Below, in pieces: positions 16,602 to 27,715 of a stretch of 64,000 bases of DNA. Each line of letters starts with the position of its first letter. Positions within the stretch are counted from its first letter, which is position 1. The notes under the pieces were generated by a model. The model made no database searches, was not told where the DNA came from, and saw only the letters and a program-made list of their open reading frames with translations. Origin of the DNA: Vicia villosa (Eukaryota > Streptophyta > Magnoliopsida > Fabales > Fabaceae); the NCBI RefSeq assembly GCF_029867415.1, contig NC_081181.1:77224144-77288143 (forward strand), given 5' to 3'. Both the position numbers and the translations under genes were made by a program.

Positions 16602-19263
16602 TGTCATACCCCAAAATTTGCCCTCCTATATTCAATCAAAGGGTCTTCATTACATCTCCGATACTCAAAGCTCATAACTCGAGCAGGGAAGCCTCAATTG
16701 AGACGAAATCAAAGAGGTCATTTAAAGGACTCTTTGAGCTTTCTAAAAAGTCTTAGAATGCATTCATATGATTAAAAGGGAGGGAGATACGAGGCGCGCA
16801 AGTTGGCAAAATTTCAAGAAATACATAAAACCCTAAATAATGAATTTTGAAGTTCTTGATTAATGGACCTAATATTTTTACTTCAAACATGGTCATGATT
16901 TTGTAGGAGACCTCTAAATCCATATTTATCACTTTATAATTTTATTTACTATTTATCTGAATTTTTTTCATTTAAATATCAAATAAATTTACAAAAAATA
17001 TCAAGATAAATGGATTAATTATATGGATCACACAAAGGCCCACCAAATGCCATAAGGAGGTCCAAATGTGAAGGGGAGGTTTTTTTAACCAAAATTAGAA
17101 GGGATTTTTTCCATGCATATTCATGCAAAATATCAAGGGATTAAAACTCAACAATTAAAGCCCAATGAAAACCCTAAAATACACATATATATTCTGAAAT
17201 AATAGAAGGAGAGAGGGGGACGAGATGGGGGCATAGGGGTTATGGTTTAAAGATACAAAAGTTCCAAGAAGAGTTCACAAACTCGTGTTCGATTTCCAGG
17301 ACCTCCACATCAATTTCAAGCGGTGATTCGCATTCCTAAGGCTCCCATGAATCAGGCCAGGTGTTTATGATAGCTTAAACGTCCCCAGAATCGTGGTACT
17401 CATTTGCACCCAAGGTAAGTTTTTTTGAAAGCCACATTCGTTGATTCACGAAAAACTAACAATTTGCAGGTGCATAGTTGCGTTCATAAAGCTATTTGGG
17501 GCAGGATGGACGTAAAACATGGTTGTTTCGAGGCGTGAATCATCACCTGCCATGGTTAGGGCACGAAGCTTCTGCTTCGTCGTATCCCTTGCTACAGCGA
17601 TTTTCAGCCAAAACGGAGGCCACCATCAGGTTCGCAGGCCTTGGTTTAGGGGGGGTAGGGTTAATCTTGGAGTATCAATCTCAATATTTCGCAGGTTTGA
17701 TTTTTGGTTCAATCGGAGAAGGAGGCGGAGAGCACTGTGCACGGTGGTTTGAAAAACCAGAGTGGAGGTCAAAGCATGCGTGGCACTTCTGCGCATTGCC
17801 ATTGGTGATTCAACCATCCAGATTCTCTCTCTCCGCGTGTGATTGGCAGGCGTATAACCAGAGGGGCCCACTTCTTGAGTTTGTTTGGAAATTGCCATTA
17901 GATTTTAATTATTATTTAAAATGTTTTTGTTTTAATGTACTAACAAATATGAATGCGCAGCTGGGTGGATAGAGAGTCTTGTTGGTCACTTTCAAGTCCT
18001 GGGTTCGAGTCCAGGTGTTGTATTATATTTTTATGGATTAGTTGCTGTGTTGATCCTATACGCCAGCCCTCCACGCATCCCCATCACGCACCTTCAGTCA
18101 TCACCATCAGATTCAACACAAGCTTGATCCAACACACCAGATGCGCCAGTCTATCATGGACATACAGGGCTTCATTCATACTTGATCAAAACCAGGTTCC
18201 TTATGTATATATTTTTTTTTATTTTATTATTTAATTACTTAGTTAGATTTAATTACTTTATAAAATTAGGATTAGAATATCAATTAGGATTAGGATTTAG
18301 GATCATATTATTTTCCCGACTATTTTGATTATCTCGATTATTCGAGTTATTTTATTTTAATCAATATTAATTACAAAAACCCTATTAAAGTTACATACGT
18401 TAGGGTTTGTCCAATCCCATTAATTTTTTTAGCCAAAGTATTAGGATTTAAATTATTATTCGTTTCGACTAAATCTATTGGTCGCAATGGTTAATAATTG
18501 ATTAATTATTTAATCAAATCCTATAAATTAAAACAACAATTTATTCTGCTAAATGGTTTTAACCAAAGCTATTGGTTACGATGATTAGCATTTTCCCTTT
18601 ATCAAAGTTCGTTATTATTTGTAATCGAATCTATCGATTATGAGGGGTAACGATAATTAAAATACGCACATTTGCTATTCGCGATAATTGAATCTATCGA
18701 TTATAGTGGTTAGCAATCCTCCCTTTAATCCGTTAGCCATGGTAATCAAACCTATTGATTATTGCAACTAACGGTAACAAATTACAAATTAAACCAGGGT
18801 TGTACGCCCAAAACCTCAAAACACTTTTCAAACCATTCAAAACACTTCAAATCAAACTACGGATTTTCATCCTAATTCAAAACTGCGAATAGGCCACTCA
18901 AAAAGCCTCTAATCAATTTCAAACCACAAATTCAATCCTAAGGCGTACAATCCTGTGCCCGAACTACGTTGACTCTGATTCTCCATAAGGAGATACGTAG
19001 GCACTTGGCAACAAGGCGAGTCCCCCTCTTCAAAATCCTAATCATGTCATTATAATTCTGTTTGCCACATTTCTTTATAGACCTTGCCACATAAACCTTT
19101 ATCTTTGAATGTTAGCCTTTAGGAAAAGGTTGAGGGTGCCTAACACCTTCCCTCGACCTGAATATAGTATCTTACCCCGATCTCTCAACTACGTAAGGTT
19201 TCCTATTCGCCTTGGTAGAATAGGTGGCGACTCTAAAGCTGAATTTTTAGGCAGGTTGCTACA
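16602..19263 (+). repeat. LARD C 3' LTR
   Basis: It is 2662 bp and identical by eye to the 5' LTR except for G at 17363 (C at 8246). It ends GCAGGTTGCTACA before the ATAAG duplication, after which the Ogre-1 pol frame resumes. It contains the same tRNA-like module (17959-18022) and the conserved 3' motif (about 18957-19007). Confidence 0.95.
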
Positions 19264-19268
19264 ATAAG

Positions 19269-21354
19269 ATACTCACTACTCGAGAAAACTTGTTGTGCTT
19301 TGGCATGGGCTGCTCGTCGACTGAGACAGTATATGTTGACTCACACCACTTTGTTGATTTCAAAGATGGATCCGATCAAATATATATTTGAGAAACCAGC
19401 GTTGACCGGAAGGATTTCCCGTTGGCAAATGATCTTCACAGAATATGACATACAATACACTACTCAGAAGGCCATTAAAAGTAGTGTAATTGCTGATTAT
19501 CTTGCGCATCAACCTGTGGACGATTATCAGTCGATGTACTTTGAATTTCCTGATGAGGATATAATGTGTGTGGCAGAGACCTCCAAGAGTCAAGATCAAG
19601 AGGAAGGACCTGAACCAGGGGCGCGATGGACGCTCGTGTTCGATGGTGCCTCTAATGCATTGGGTAATGGTATTGGGGCTGTGCTTACTTCTTCGACAGG
19701 TTTTCATATTCCATTCACGACCAGGATTTGTTTTGATTGTACTAATAATGTGGCTGACTACGAGGCTTGCATATATGGTATTGAGGCCGCCATTGATTTG
19801 AGGATTAAAAATCTCGCAGTTTATGGAGATTCCGCTTTGGTGATTAGCCAGATTAACGGAGATTGGGAGACACGCCACCCCAACTTGATTCCTTACAGAG
19901 AACATGTTGTGAAATTGACCCAATACTTTGATGAGATCTCCTTTGATCACATCCCTCGAGAGGAAAACCATTTGGCTGATGCTTTGGCCACTTTAGCATC
20001 CATTTTAAAAGTCAAATGGGACAATGAAGCACCTTCAATTGTGATCAAAAGGTTGGATGAGCCTGCATTCTGTGGCGTTATTAATAATGTGCCTGATGAA
20101 AAACCATGGTTTTATGATATTAAGAAATTCTTGGAGACCTAAGAGTATCCGGAAGGTGCCTCCCTTACGGATAGGAAAACTATGAAGAGACTATCTGCCA
20201 AGTTTTTCCTTGCTGGAGGTGTGTTGTACAAGAGGAACTTTGATTCTGTGTTGCTCAGATGCATGGATAGACACGAAGCAGCAAAAATCATGCAAGAGGT
20301 GCATGAAGGATCCTTTGGTACACATGCAAGTGGACATACCATGGCTAGAAAAATATTGAGAGCAGGTTATTATTGGTCGACCCTGGAACATGATTGTTTC
20401 AACCATGTGGTGACATGTTACAAATGTCAAGTGTACGCAGATAGAGTTCATGTACCTCCGGTTCCTCTGAATGTGTTGACATCTCCTTGGCCATTCGCTA
20501 TGTGGGGCATTGACATGATTGGGGAAATTAAGCACACCGCCTCTAATGGACATCGTTTCATCCTCGTTGCTATTGACTACTTCACCAAATGGGTTGAAGC
20601 CGCTTCTTATGCAAATGTCTCCAAGCATGTAGTGACTCGCTTCATCAAGCACCATATAATCTGTCGTTATGGGGTTCCTGAAAGAATTATCACCGATAAT
20701 GGGTCCAACCTCAGTAATAAGATGATGAAGGAACTATGCGAGAACTTCAAGATCACGCATCATAACTCCTCCCCGTATAGGCCAAAGATGAATGGCGCGG
20801 TTGAAGCGGCCAATAAGAATATCAAGAAGATTGTGCAAAAGATTGTGGTCACTTATAAGGATTGGCATGAGATGTTGCCTTTTGCTTTACATGGTTATCG
20901 TACCTCGGTACGTACTTCCACAGGGGCAACTCCCTTCTCATTAGTATATGGCATGGAGGCAATTCTTCCGGTTGAGGTCGAGATTCCTTCATTAAGGGTA
21001 TTAAAAGATGTGAAGCTCAGTGAAGCCGATTGGGTTCAGACCAGATTCGATCAATTGAACCACATTGATGAAAAGAGACTAGCAGCCATATGCCATGGGT
21101 AAGCCTATCAAAAGAAGATGAAGAGAGCCTTCGACAAGAAGATTCGTCCTCGACACTTTCAAGTTGGTGACCTTGTGCTCAAGAAGATCCTGCCTATTCA
21201 CAACGACCCTAGGGGAAAGTGGACTCCGAATTACGAAGGGCCTTATGTCGTAAAGAAAGTCTTCTCAGGTGGCGCCATGATCCTCTCAACTATGGATGGC
21301 GAAGACTTTCCACTCCCCGTAAATGCAGACGCAGTTAAAAAATACTTCGCATAG
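19269..21354 (+). pseudogene. Ogre-1 pol, part 3: RNase H, extra RNase H, integrase
   Basis: The frame resumes immediately after ATAAG with RYSLLEKTCCALAWAA (end of the Ty3-type RNase H). The extra RNase H follows (FDGASNALG; VYGDSALV). Its conserved TNNxAEY has become TNNVADY, so the expected catalytic Glu is Asp (codon 19756-19758). The integrase has an HHCC zinc motif (HEGSFGTHASGH; TCYKCQ), then WGIDMIGEI, ITDNGSN and NGAVEAANKNI, which are the D, D and E positions. Two stops interrupt the frame: TAA at 20140 between RNase H and integrase, and TAA at 21100 in the integrase C-terminal part. The frame closes at TAG 21352. ATGs at 19300, 20182 and 21118 are internal and not true starts. Confidence 0.93.
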
Positions 21355-22559
21355 ACCTGATCAGAACAAAATAAAAGAAAAAGAAAAGATCAGGCAAAAG
21401 AATAGAAAAGAAATAAAAATACACCCGCTAAGTTGAAAACCCGAAAGGGCGACTTGGGCAAAAAAGGGGTCCTGGTGGATTGAAAACCCGAAAGAGCGAA
21501 CAACTGCGTCATGCATTGGATCCTCGAGTATAGCCAGTCACCACAATTGGAGGGCTCACAAGGGCAAAGGATCAATTCATTCATCCATTTCGGAAAGCAA
21601 AGCAGAAGGAATGTTGAAGATCTGCTAGGCATAGCAAGATTGGAACCCAATGGAATCTTTTCTTGCGTTGCCATGATTGTAAATGTTGTTTGTTTTCCCT
21701 TTTTGGCGGCCCACCTCCCTAAGGAGGCCACTTCCTGATGTACTCACCTATGTTAGGCATTTATTTCTTCATTAATAAAAATATATTTCACTCAAAAAAT
21801 TTTACACCATCTTATTTTTACTATTTTGTTTACAAAAACGTCCAATTATTTTGGTAAGCATTGCATTTCTAACACCGAAGTCCTACAAAAAGAACATGAT
21901 CTAAAAAAGATAGAATTGCTCAAAGATTTTGAGTACTTGGGATGGTGGACGAGGTATAACCATCATACCTGGGGCATATTTGCTTGATTTGTTTTGCAGG
22001 AATCTCTGATCCTTCAGCACAGTCAGATGTCAGTACATACGCTTCAAGAACCCAAAGGTCCTCTTTCCTTCAAGTACCAGAGTTTATTTCTCTGAAGAGC
22101 TCTCATCCAAGGATCAAATGCACCGCAGTGTTGATTAGATTCCCTTATTCTTCGGCAGAGATGTGGAAGTTCAAAAGGGGAGGTGCAATCTTCAAGCTTC
22201 AAGACAAGATGACGGTACGGCCTCTCTGGTGTAAGTTTTCCCCTACAAAATTGACACATTGGGAGTCGTCCAAGAAACCATCTGGTGTGGCCTTACAAAG
22301 GCAAGAAAGCAGAAAGAATTCCCACAGAGATTCTTCAGACAAAAGGCTCTCTCCGACGTTCTTTCATTCTCTCATGCATATAGTAATCATCGCATTCACA
22401 TTGCATCTACAAAAAGTGTAGCATTTCCATGAATATGGAGCATTACGTCATGGAAAAATTCAAACATGCATCAATGCATAGGTTTGTATATGCTTCAAAA
22501 GCACGAGGTAGTATATCCCCAGAAAGGGTCCGGTCTTTACTAGTCTCCTTCTGTCAAGT

Positions 22560-23100
22560 CCAATGATTATTGGCATCTTTCTCAAAATGTCCTGTTGTTA
22601 CAGGCATCCTTCAAAGTCTGGTTGTTACCAGCAAAGTCCTATTGTTATAGGCATCCTTTGGTCAGTTCTAGTTGTTACTAGTTTGTTCCTTAAAGTCCTG
22701 TGATTACAGGCATCCTTCGATCAGGTATGATTGTTATTGGTCCTCGCCTTTAAAGTCTGGTTGTTACCAGCAAAAGTCCTGTTGTTACAGGCATCCTTTG
22801 GTCAGTTCTAGTTGTTACTAGTCTGTTCCTTAAAGGTCCTGTTGTTACAGGCATCCTTTAAAGTCTGGTTGTTACCAGCAAAAGTCCTGTTGTTACAGGC
22901 ATCCCTTGGTCGAGTCTAGTGGTTACTAGCCTTTTCCTTAAAGTCCTGTGGTTACAGGCATCCTTCGGTTAGGGCTGATTGTTATTGGTCCTTTCCTTCA
23001 AAGTCCGGTTGTTATCGGCAAAGGTCCAGTAGTTGACTGGCGCTTCTTGTTTATGTCAAGCATTTAATGGTATCCCTTGTCCGGAGTCAGTGGTAATTGA
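22560..23100 (+). repeat. Array of about 18 five-bp hairpins with TGTT-type loop in the Ogre-1 3' UTR
   Basis: Perfect or wobble 5-bp stems enclose a 4-nt loop, usually TGTT. They are CCAAT-GATT-ATTGG (22560), CCTGT-TGTT-ACAGG (22591, 22778, 22838, 22886), CTGGT-TGTT-ACCAG (22618, 22757, 22865), CCTAT-TGTT-ATAGG (22638), CTAGT-TGTT-ACTAG (22668, 22808), CTAGT-GGTT-ACTAG (22916), CCTGT-GATT-ACAGG (22697), CCTGT-GGTT-ACAGG (22945), CTGAT-TGTT-ATTGG (22975), CCGGT-TGTT-ATCGG (23005), CCAGT-AGTTG-ACTGG (23026) and TCAGT-GGTA-ATTGA (23087). The spacers contain GGCATCCTT or AGCAAA. Confidence 0.85.
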
Positions 23101-23234
23101 TGTCCTCTTTCAAAATCACAAAATGTTTCCTCAGAATTGTTACTCCAGAGTGCAAATTTTGATGGTACTTTTGGGTATTCAATCCACTTACACCTCAAAT
23201 GTCCAGAACTTGTGTCGTTCGTACATTCGGGTTC

Positions 23235-23256
23235 AAGGAGATTGAATAGGGGCAGC
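23235..23256 (+). promoter_or_regulatory. Polypurine tract of Ogre-1
   Basis: The purine-rich AAGGAGATTGAATAGGGGCA followed by GC lies directly before TGTTGCACCCC, the LTR start. The tract shares 15 of its last 17 bases or more with that of LARD C. Confidence 0.8.
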
Positions 23257-24161
23257 TGTTGCACCCCAAAATTTGCCCATTTATTTATATCCGATTGGCT
23301 TTCATATTACATTCGTGTACATATCTCATGTAGGTCATTCATCTAATACATTCATCCATATCACAGTTACTGCTCAAGAGAATGGACCAAAAGAGGCTGA
23401 GGTTGGGGAAATTCTTGGTTAAGAAGAATCAGATCTAAGGTCTTATTGAAGAGGATCATTTCCATTGGTACTCCTAAAAATCAGGGTTTCATTCTCTCCG
23501 AGTCAAAGCTCTGGTTAAAAGGCACAAATTTCAGGTTCATCAGGGTTTTTCAAATTGAGGTTTTGACCAAAGTCAACCCTGTTGACTTTTTGGTCAAAAG
23601 TTAATCAGAAGATTATTTTTGAGTATGAAATCATGGGTGCATTGAGGAAGTATTCATTTGATTCTCTTTGGTTGAAAGCTGATTAAGAATTAGATCAGAA
23701 ACAGATTAATCGGGAAATTCATCTGAAATCAGAAAAATCATAAAATGTTGACTTTTTGGTCAAAGTCAAAGTCAATTGTCAAATATTGACTCGTGGTGGA
23801 AAATCGGTCAAAGAAAATCAAAGAAATAACAAAATCAAGAAAATGTCAAATTTACCAAAAATGGCAAGTTAGTTGAATGGTGAGAGTTTCCATAAGAGGA
23901 AAGTTCTAGACTTAGAGAAATTTTGAAGCTTTTGGAATTGGATGAGCAGTCCACTTTGGCAAATGACGTTCTTTGGGAAAATTTCCAACATCAAAGTTGT
24001 TCCTCTCATGGAGGAGAACAACTTTGTAGTTGGGAGTTTTTGCATTAGAGGCTTGTATGAGAAGATATGGTTTGAAGGAAATGGAGTTTCAAAAATAAAA
24101 TGGGTAGTTAGAAACAAGTCCACTACTTTAAGTAATGAAGGAGCATGGTACATGAATGAAT

Positions 24162-24230
24162 GGGCAGCACAAATGGTAAGGCATCTTGAATATGAGCGTC
24201 AGCGCATGTGATCGAGCCCTGGTGGAGTCA
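24162..24230 (+). other. tRNA-like module in the Ogre-1 LTR
   Basis: GGGCAGCACAAATGG (A-box-like, 24162-24176) is followed by TGATCGAGCCC (B-box-like, 24209-24219) and then by a T run at about 24240. Unlike the other families, it lies upstream of the TATA box, in U3. This is the weakest of the tRNA-like modules. Confidence 0.35.
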
Positions 24231-25120
24231 TTCCCACCATTTTTTTTATCATGTCATCACTTTTAACAATGGACAAATCATCCACTTCCAAGATAATTTC
24301 AACCAAGTTCCAGCTCTCAAATCATTTTTTTCTCAACACCAAAGATGTTTATCTCGTGGCCCTCTACAATACTGTAGTTGGGAGTTTTTTTTATACGAGG
24401 CATGGATCAAGAGTTATAAGAGTGCAAAGTTGGGAAGTCACCACTGGATCAAGACAAGTTGCCAGGCATACTCCTTGACCAGCGTGAGCCATTTAACAAA
24501 CACGTGGTGTGCAGTTTTTGAGGTCCTTTATAGAGAATTACAAGCAACATATGGAGTCAAGTCTAACTTCAATCTACTCTCCTCCATGTCCTCTATCCAT
24601 TGAAACAATAATCAAGCAAATTGAGTAGTTATTGAGTTAGGTATGGGGATTTAAAGTCATGATCCCACCAAGTCATGTTCTAGCCAAGGCAAAGGCACTT
24701 TTCCAGGGCACATGCATAGCATTTTGTCAAACACGTGGTATGCCATTTGGAATGTCAATTTTAAGGTTCTATGAGTCTCCATATGGATCAAGATTGATGA
24801 TAAACCATTCTTTGCCATGTCCTCTTTACAATGAGCCCAAAATTGAAACAAATGGGGAGCCATAGCTAAAGTTATAAAGAGGTAAAGTGGGCATCATGGG
24901 TGACGTTTTGGGCACGAGGCATCATGACTATTGTTTGTAATATTGCTGCAGCATGCATGCTAGCAATTACCAGCCATGTATATATTGAGCCATGCATAAT
25001 TCTTAAACGTGAAAGGTATCCATAAGCTTACCATGAATAGTAAAACGTGTGGATTAAGGGTGAGGAAAATCTATGATACAACAAGGCCCACCATAACTCT
25101 CATGCAACTTCATGCACCAT

Positions 25121-25127
25121 TATATAA
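25121..25127 (+). promoter_or_regulatory. TATA box of the Ogre-1 LTR
   Basis: TATATAA lies before ACACAAAACTCCTCACAAATC, a plausible start region, and the sequence becomes pyrimidine-rich immediately downstream, as in a plant 5' leader. The position is inferred from composition only. Confidence 0.6.
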
Positions 25128-27032
25128 CACAAAACTCCTCACAAATCAAAGGAGGTCCTCATTCTTCTTCTGACTCTCTCATTCTTCTCCCCCATCTCTC
25201 TTCACTCTCTCGGTTCCCTCCCTCATCATTTTTCTCTCCACCACCAACCACCACAACAAACTTTTTCAACCACCATCACCACCACCCTAACCGGTTCATA
25301 ACTACCATAACAATCTTCTCCCTCCACTCTCTACCTCATCTGGTCACCACAACCGCCTCTAACCACCACAGCTCAACCTTCACCTTCCATCCTCATCTTC
25401 TATCTACTATCTTCATCATCTTGAACTAGTCCATACAAGATTCTCCATCGCCTCCGTTTTTCATAGCTTCGTCAAGTTCAGGATTCAAGCTAAACAATAG
25501 ACTTGAGTTTACTTCTCAGTCTCTACAAGATTCTATCGGAGTCGTATTCAGCAACATCATCAAGATCTAGAGCGGATAGAGTTCTCTTTGAAGTTTTTTT
25601 CAAGATTCAACAGGTAAGATTCCTGATTTCCTTTGCATTAAAAGCATGTGTTAGATCTGATATCATCATGTTCGCAAAGTATACGATGCTTTTGTGTGAT
25701 AGTCTTTGGATCTTTGAGGTGTGTTTGATCGTTTTGTTTAAACTGTGAGTAATCGAACGTCTAAACGTGATATATGCATGCTACGCTTCTGGATGATTGT
25801 GGTGACGTTCTCACTTTGCGTTTTCATGGAAGTTTGTAGAGTTAGGGCTTTCATTTTCTTTCTGTTTGAACGTTCGAGTAGAATTAATGAAAACTAATTC
25901 CAGATCTGTGATCTACGCAAAACAACGAGTGGAACAATGTTAGTCTGGTCGATTTCTGGGCGATTTGAGCTTGTTCACGGTGGGAGTTCACCGGAGAAGA
26001 CGACCGGAGCCCTAGCTCCGGCGTCTGTGTGTTTGAGGCTTTCTCCTCTCCGTTAGCTGACGTGGCGTTCCATAACTGGTCCGCTTCCCATTTTTTTGTG
26101 TTCTTTTGTCTCATTCATATCATTGGCTCATGCGTTGGAAAGTTGTGATTGGTTGTTATTAATTTTTTGTCTTATCTCACTTAGAATGGCATTGGACCAA
26201 TTGATATAGTGTGTGTGTTAAATGTCACATTTCGTACATGAAAAAACCATATGAAATAAATAAATAAATGCTGACTAAAGGTAAAAATAAAATAAAAATG
26301 ACATAGAGTAGATGGTGTGATGGGCCTGTAGCGTTTTTATTGACACTCTTGCTTTGCTAATGTACCTACAGCCTTGTGAGCATGGGCCTGAGCACCTTGC
26401 TTTCTCCACCCCCCTGTTCTGGCCCAAATGTGCATTACCTGAGTTTTAGTTCTATATCAGATTGCTAATTCACCCCCCGACTAGTCTTGCTAATTGTTTT
26501 GTTTTATTTCTTTAATTCTGTTTAGTAAATAATTTTCCACTCAAATAAAAAATGACAAAAATATTCCTCAGCCAATTGGGATTCTAAGAATTTGTAAATA
26601 TCTTTTTTTGGTTTTAGTTGTTGTTTTCTCTTAATTTTTTGATTGGTTGATAGACCATAAATAAGTAGTTTTTTCTAGTTTTAATTTTTGAAAATAGACT
26701 TAAACGTGATAAAAAAATATAAAAATTCCTTGTGAATATTTCATGGTTAGTCTAGATTTTATTTTCTTTCTTTTTGTGAATATTTTCAATCCTTTGTGAA
26801 ATGACTAAAATACCCCTAGTTGTTAAAAGTTGACTTTGGTCAACTTAAACAACTTTCTCCTTTTCTTCTCCTTAGTTAAATCCCCCTAGATTTTAGTGTA
26901 GATCTTAAATTGGAATTAGAATAACAATTAGATTAGAAAATAGGTTAGTTCCCTTTCTCATTTCTTTTTTCTTTTCAATCTTAAAAAACTTAATAATTAC
27001 TGATAAGGATCATACCGTTTTGTTTTTTTGTG

Positions 27033-27337
27033 GTAGGAAAGAAATGATTGGGGCGTAGGCCTCGATGTATGTTCTTTCCTACTTAGCGGAAGAGAAATGA
27101 TTGAGGCGTAGGCCTCGGTGTATTTCTTAACCGCCATTTAGAGAAACGATTGTGGCGTAGGCCTCGATGTGCATTCTCTATATATTCAAAAAATGTATTT
27201 CTTAACCAATATTTAGAGAAACGGTTGTGACGTAGGCCTCGATGTGCATTCTCTAAGTATTCAAAAAACTGTGTTTCTTAACCAATATTTAGAGAAACGA
27301 TTGTGGTGTAGACCTCGAGGTGCATTCTCTAAATATT
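27033..27337 (+). repeat. Array of five long hairpins with conserved loop in the Ogre-1 LTR
   Basis: Units share a loop with the core GGCGTAGGCCTCGATGTG, and four of the five loops are exactly 28 nt. The stems are GTAGGAAAGAA/TTCTTTCCTAC (27033-27043 with 27072-27082); an imperfect stem GCGG..GAGAAAT/ATTTCTT..CCGC (27086-27098 with 27122-27134); TAGAGAA/TTCTCTA (27139-27145 with 27174-27180); AATATTTAGAGAA/TTCTCTAAGTATT (27208-27220 with 27249-27261); and AATATTTAGAGAA/TTCTCTAAATATT (27284-27296 with 27325-27337, perfect). Inside the loop, GGC-GTAG-GCC can form an inner hairpin. Confidence 0.88.
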
Positions 27338-27660
27338 CAAAAGACTTTTTCTTGGTATGATCTAAGTCACAAATAAATTCCCTTAAAAAACACCAACCAA
27401 AAATACTCAAAATGCTTAATAAAATGCTCAGACTTAAAACAAAGTAAGGAAGCAATGCGAAGCCTTGTAGTGGGTTTTGTCATTGTGGAATTACAATAAA
27501 AGACACAAACTCAAGATTCTTTTCTTTTGCCTTGTTAGGCACCTAAGAACAAGTTAAGTCCTTTCCAAAATTAGGCGTATAAGTCTCCAAAGGTCGAGCA
27601 TCGTGGATTGTGACCTTAATCTCTGTTCAAATAAAAAACACAAAACAAATGGAAACTATG

Positions 27661-27715
27661 GAGCCGAACTACGATCGCTCTGATTCCTTTAAAAGGGATA
27701 CGTAGGCATTGGGTC
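27661..27715 (+). promoter_or_regulatory. Conserved LTR 3' motif (Ogre-1)
   Basis: GAGCCGAACTACGATCGCTC, then TGATTCC, then GGGATACGTAGGCATTGGG. The central ATTCCTTT/AAAGGGAT hairpin replaces the CTCC/GGAG hairpin of the LARD LTRs, while the flanking blocks are kept. Confidence 0.55.

Larger units (their letters stand above)
7485..19263 (+). mobile_element. LARD C: recent non-autonomous Ogre/Tat-dependent LTR element (11.8 kb)
   Basis: The element has two LTRs of exactly 2662 bp (7485-10146 and 16602-19263), TG...CA ends, and a perfect 5-bp target duplication ATAAG (7480-7484 and 19264-19268). The 6455-bp interior encodes no gag or pol motif in any frame. It carries a primer site TGGCGACTCTGCTGGGGA identical to that of Ogre-2 and a polypurine tract matching that of Ogre-1 (GATTGAACAGGGGCAGC against GATTGAATAGGGGCAGC). 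The internal 3' half, from about 13225, resembles the Ogre-1 3' tail. This is the structure of a large retrotransposon derivative mobilised in trans by an Ogre/Tat element. By eye only one base differs between the LTRs (C at 8246, G at 17363), so insertion is very recent. Confidence 0.93.
21355..23256 (+). other. Ogre-1 3' untranslated tail
   Basis: About 1.9 kb lies between the integrase stop and the LTR, with no conserved coding region. It starts with the ACCCGCTAAGT ... GGGCGACTTGGGC phrase typical of Tat 3' tails, also present in LARD C (13239-13300) and, inverted, in element B (29552-29610). The last 700 bp hold the hairpin array 22560-23100. It ends in the polypurine tract AGGAGATTGAATAGGGGCAGC. 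Ogre 3' UTRs are known to be hypervariable and to seed satellite repeats. Confidence 0.8.

Noticed and set aside
25112..25429. 105-aa Ser/His/Thr/Pro-rich ORF
   Set aside because: It is a translation of CT/CA-rich leader sequence just downstream of the TATA box; low complexity and no domain.
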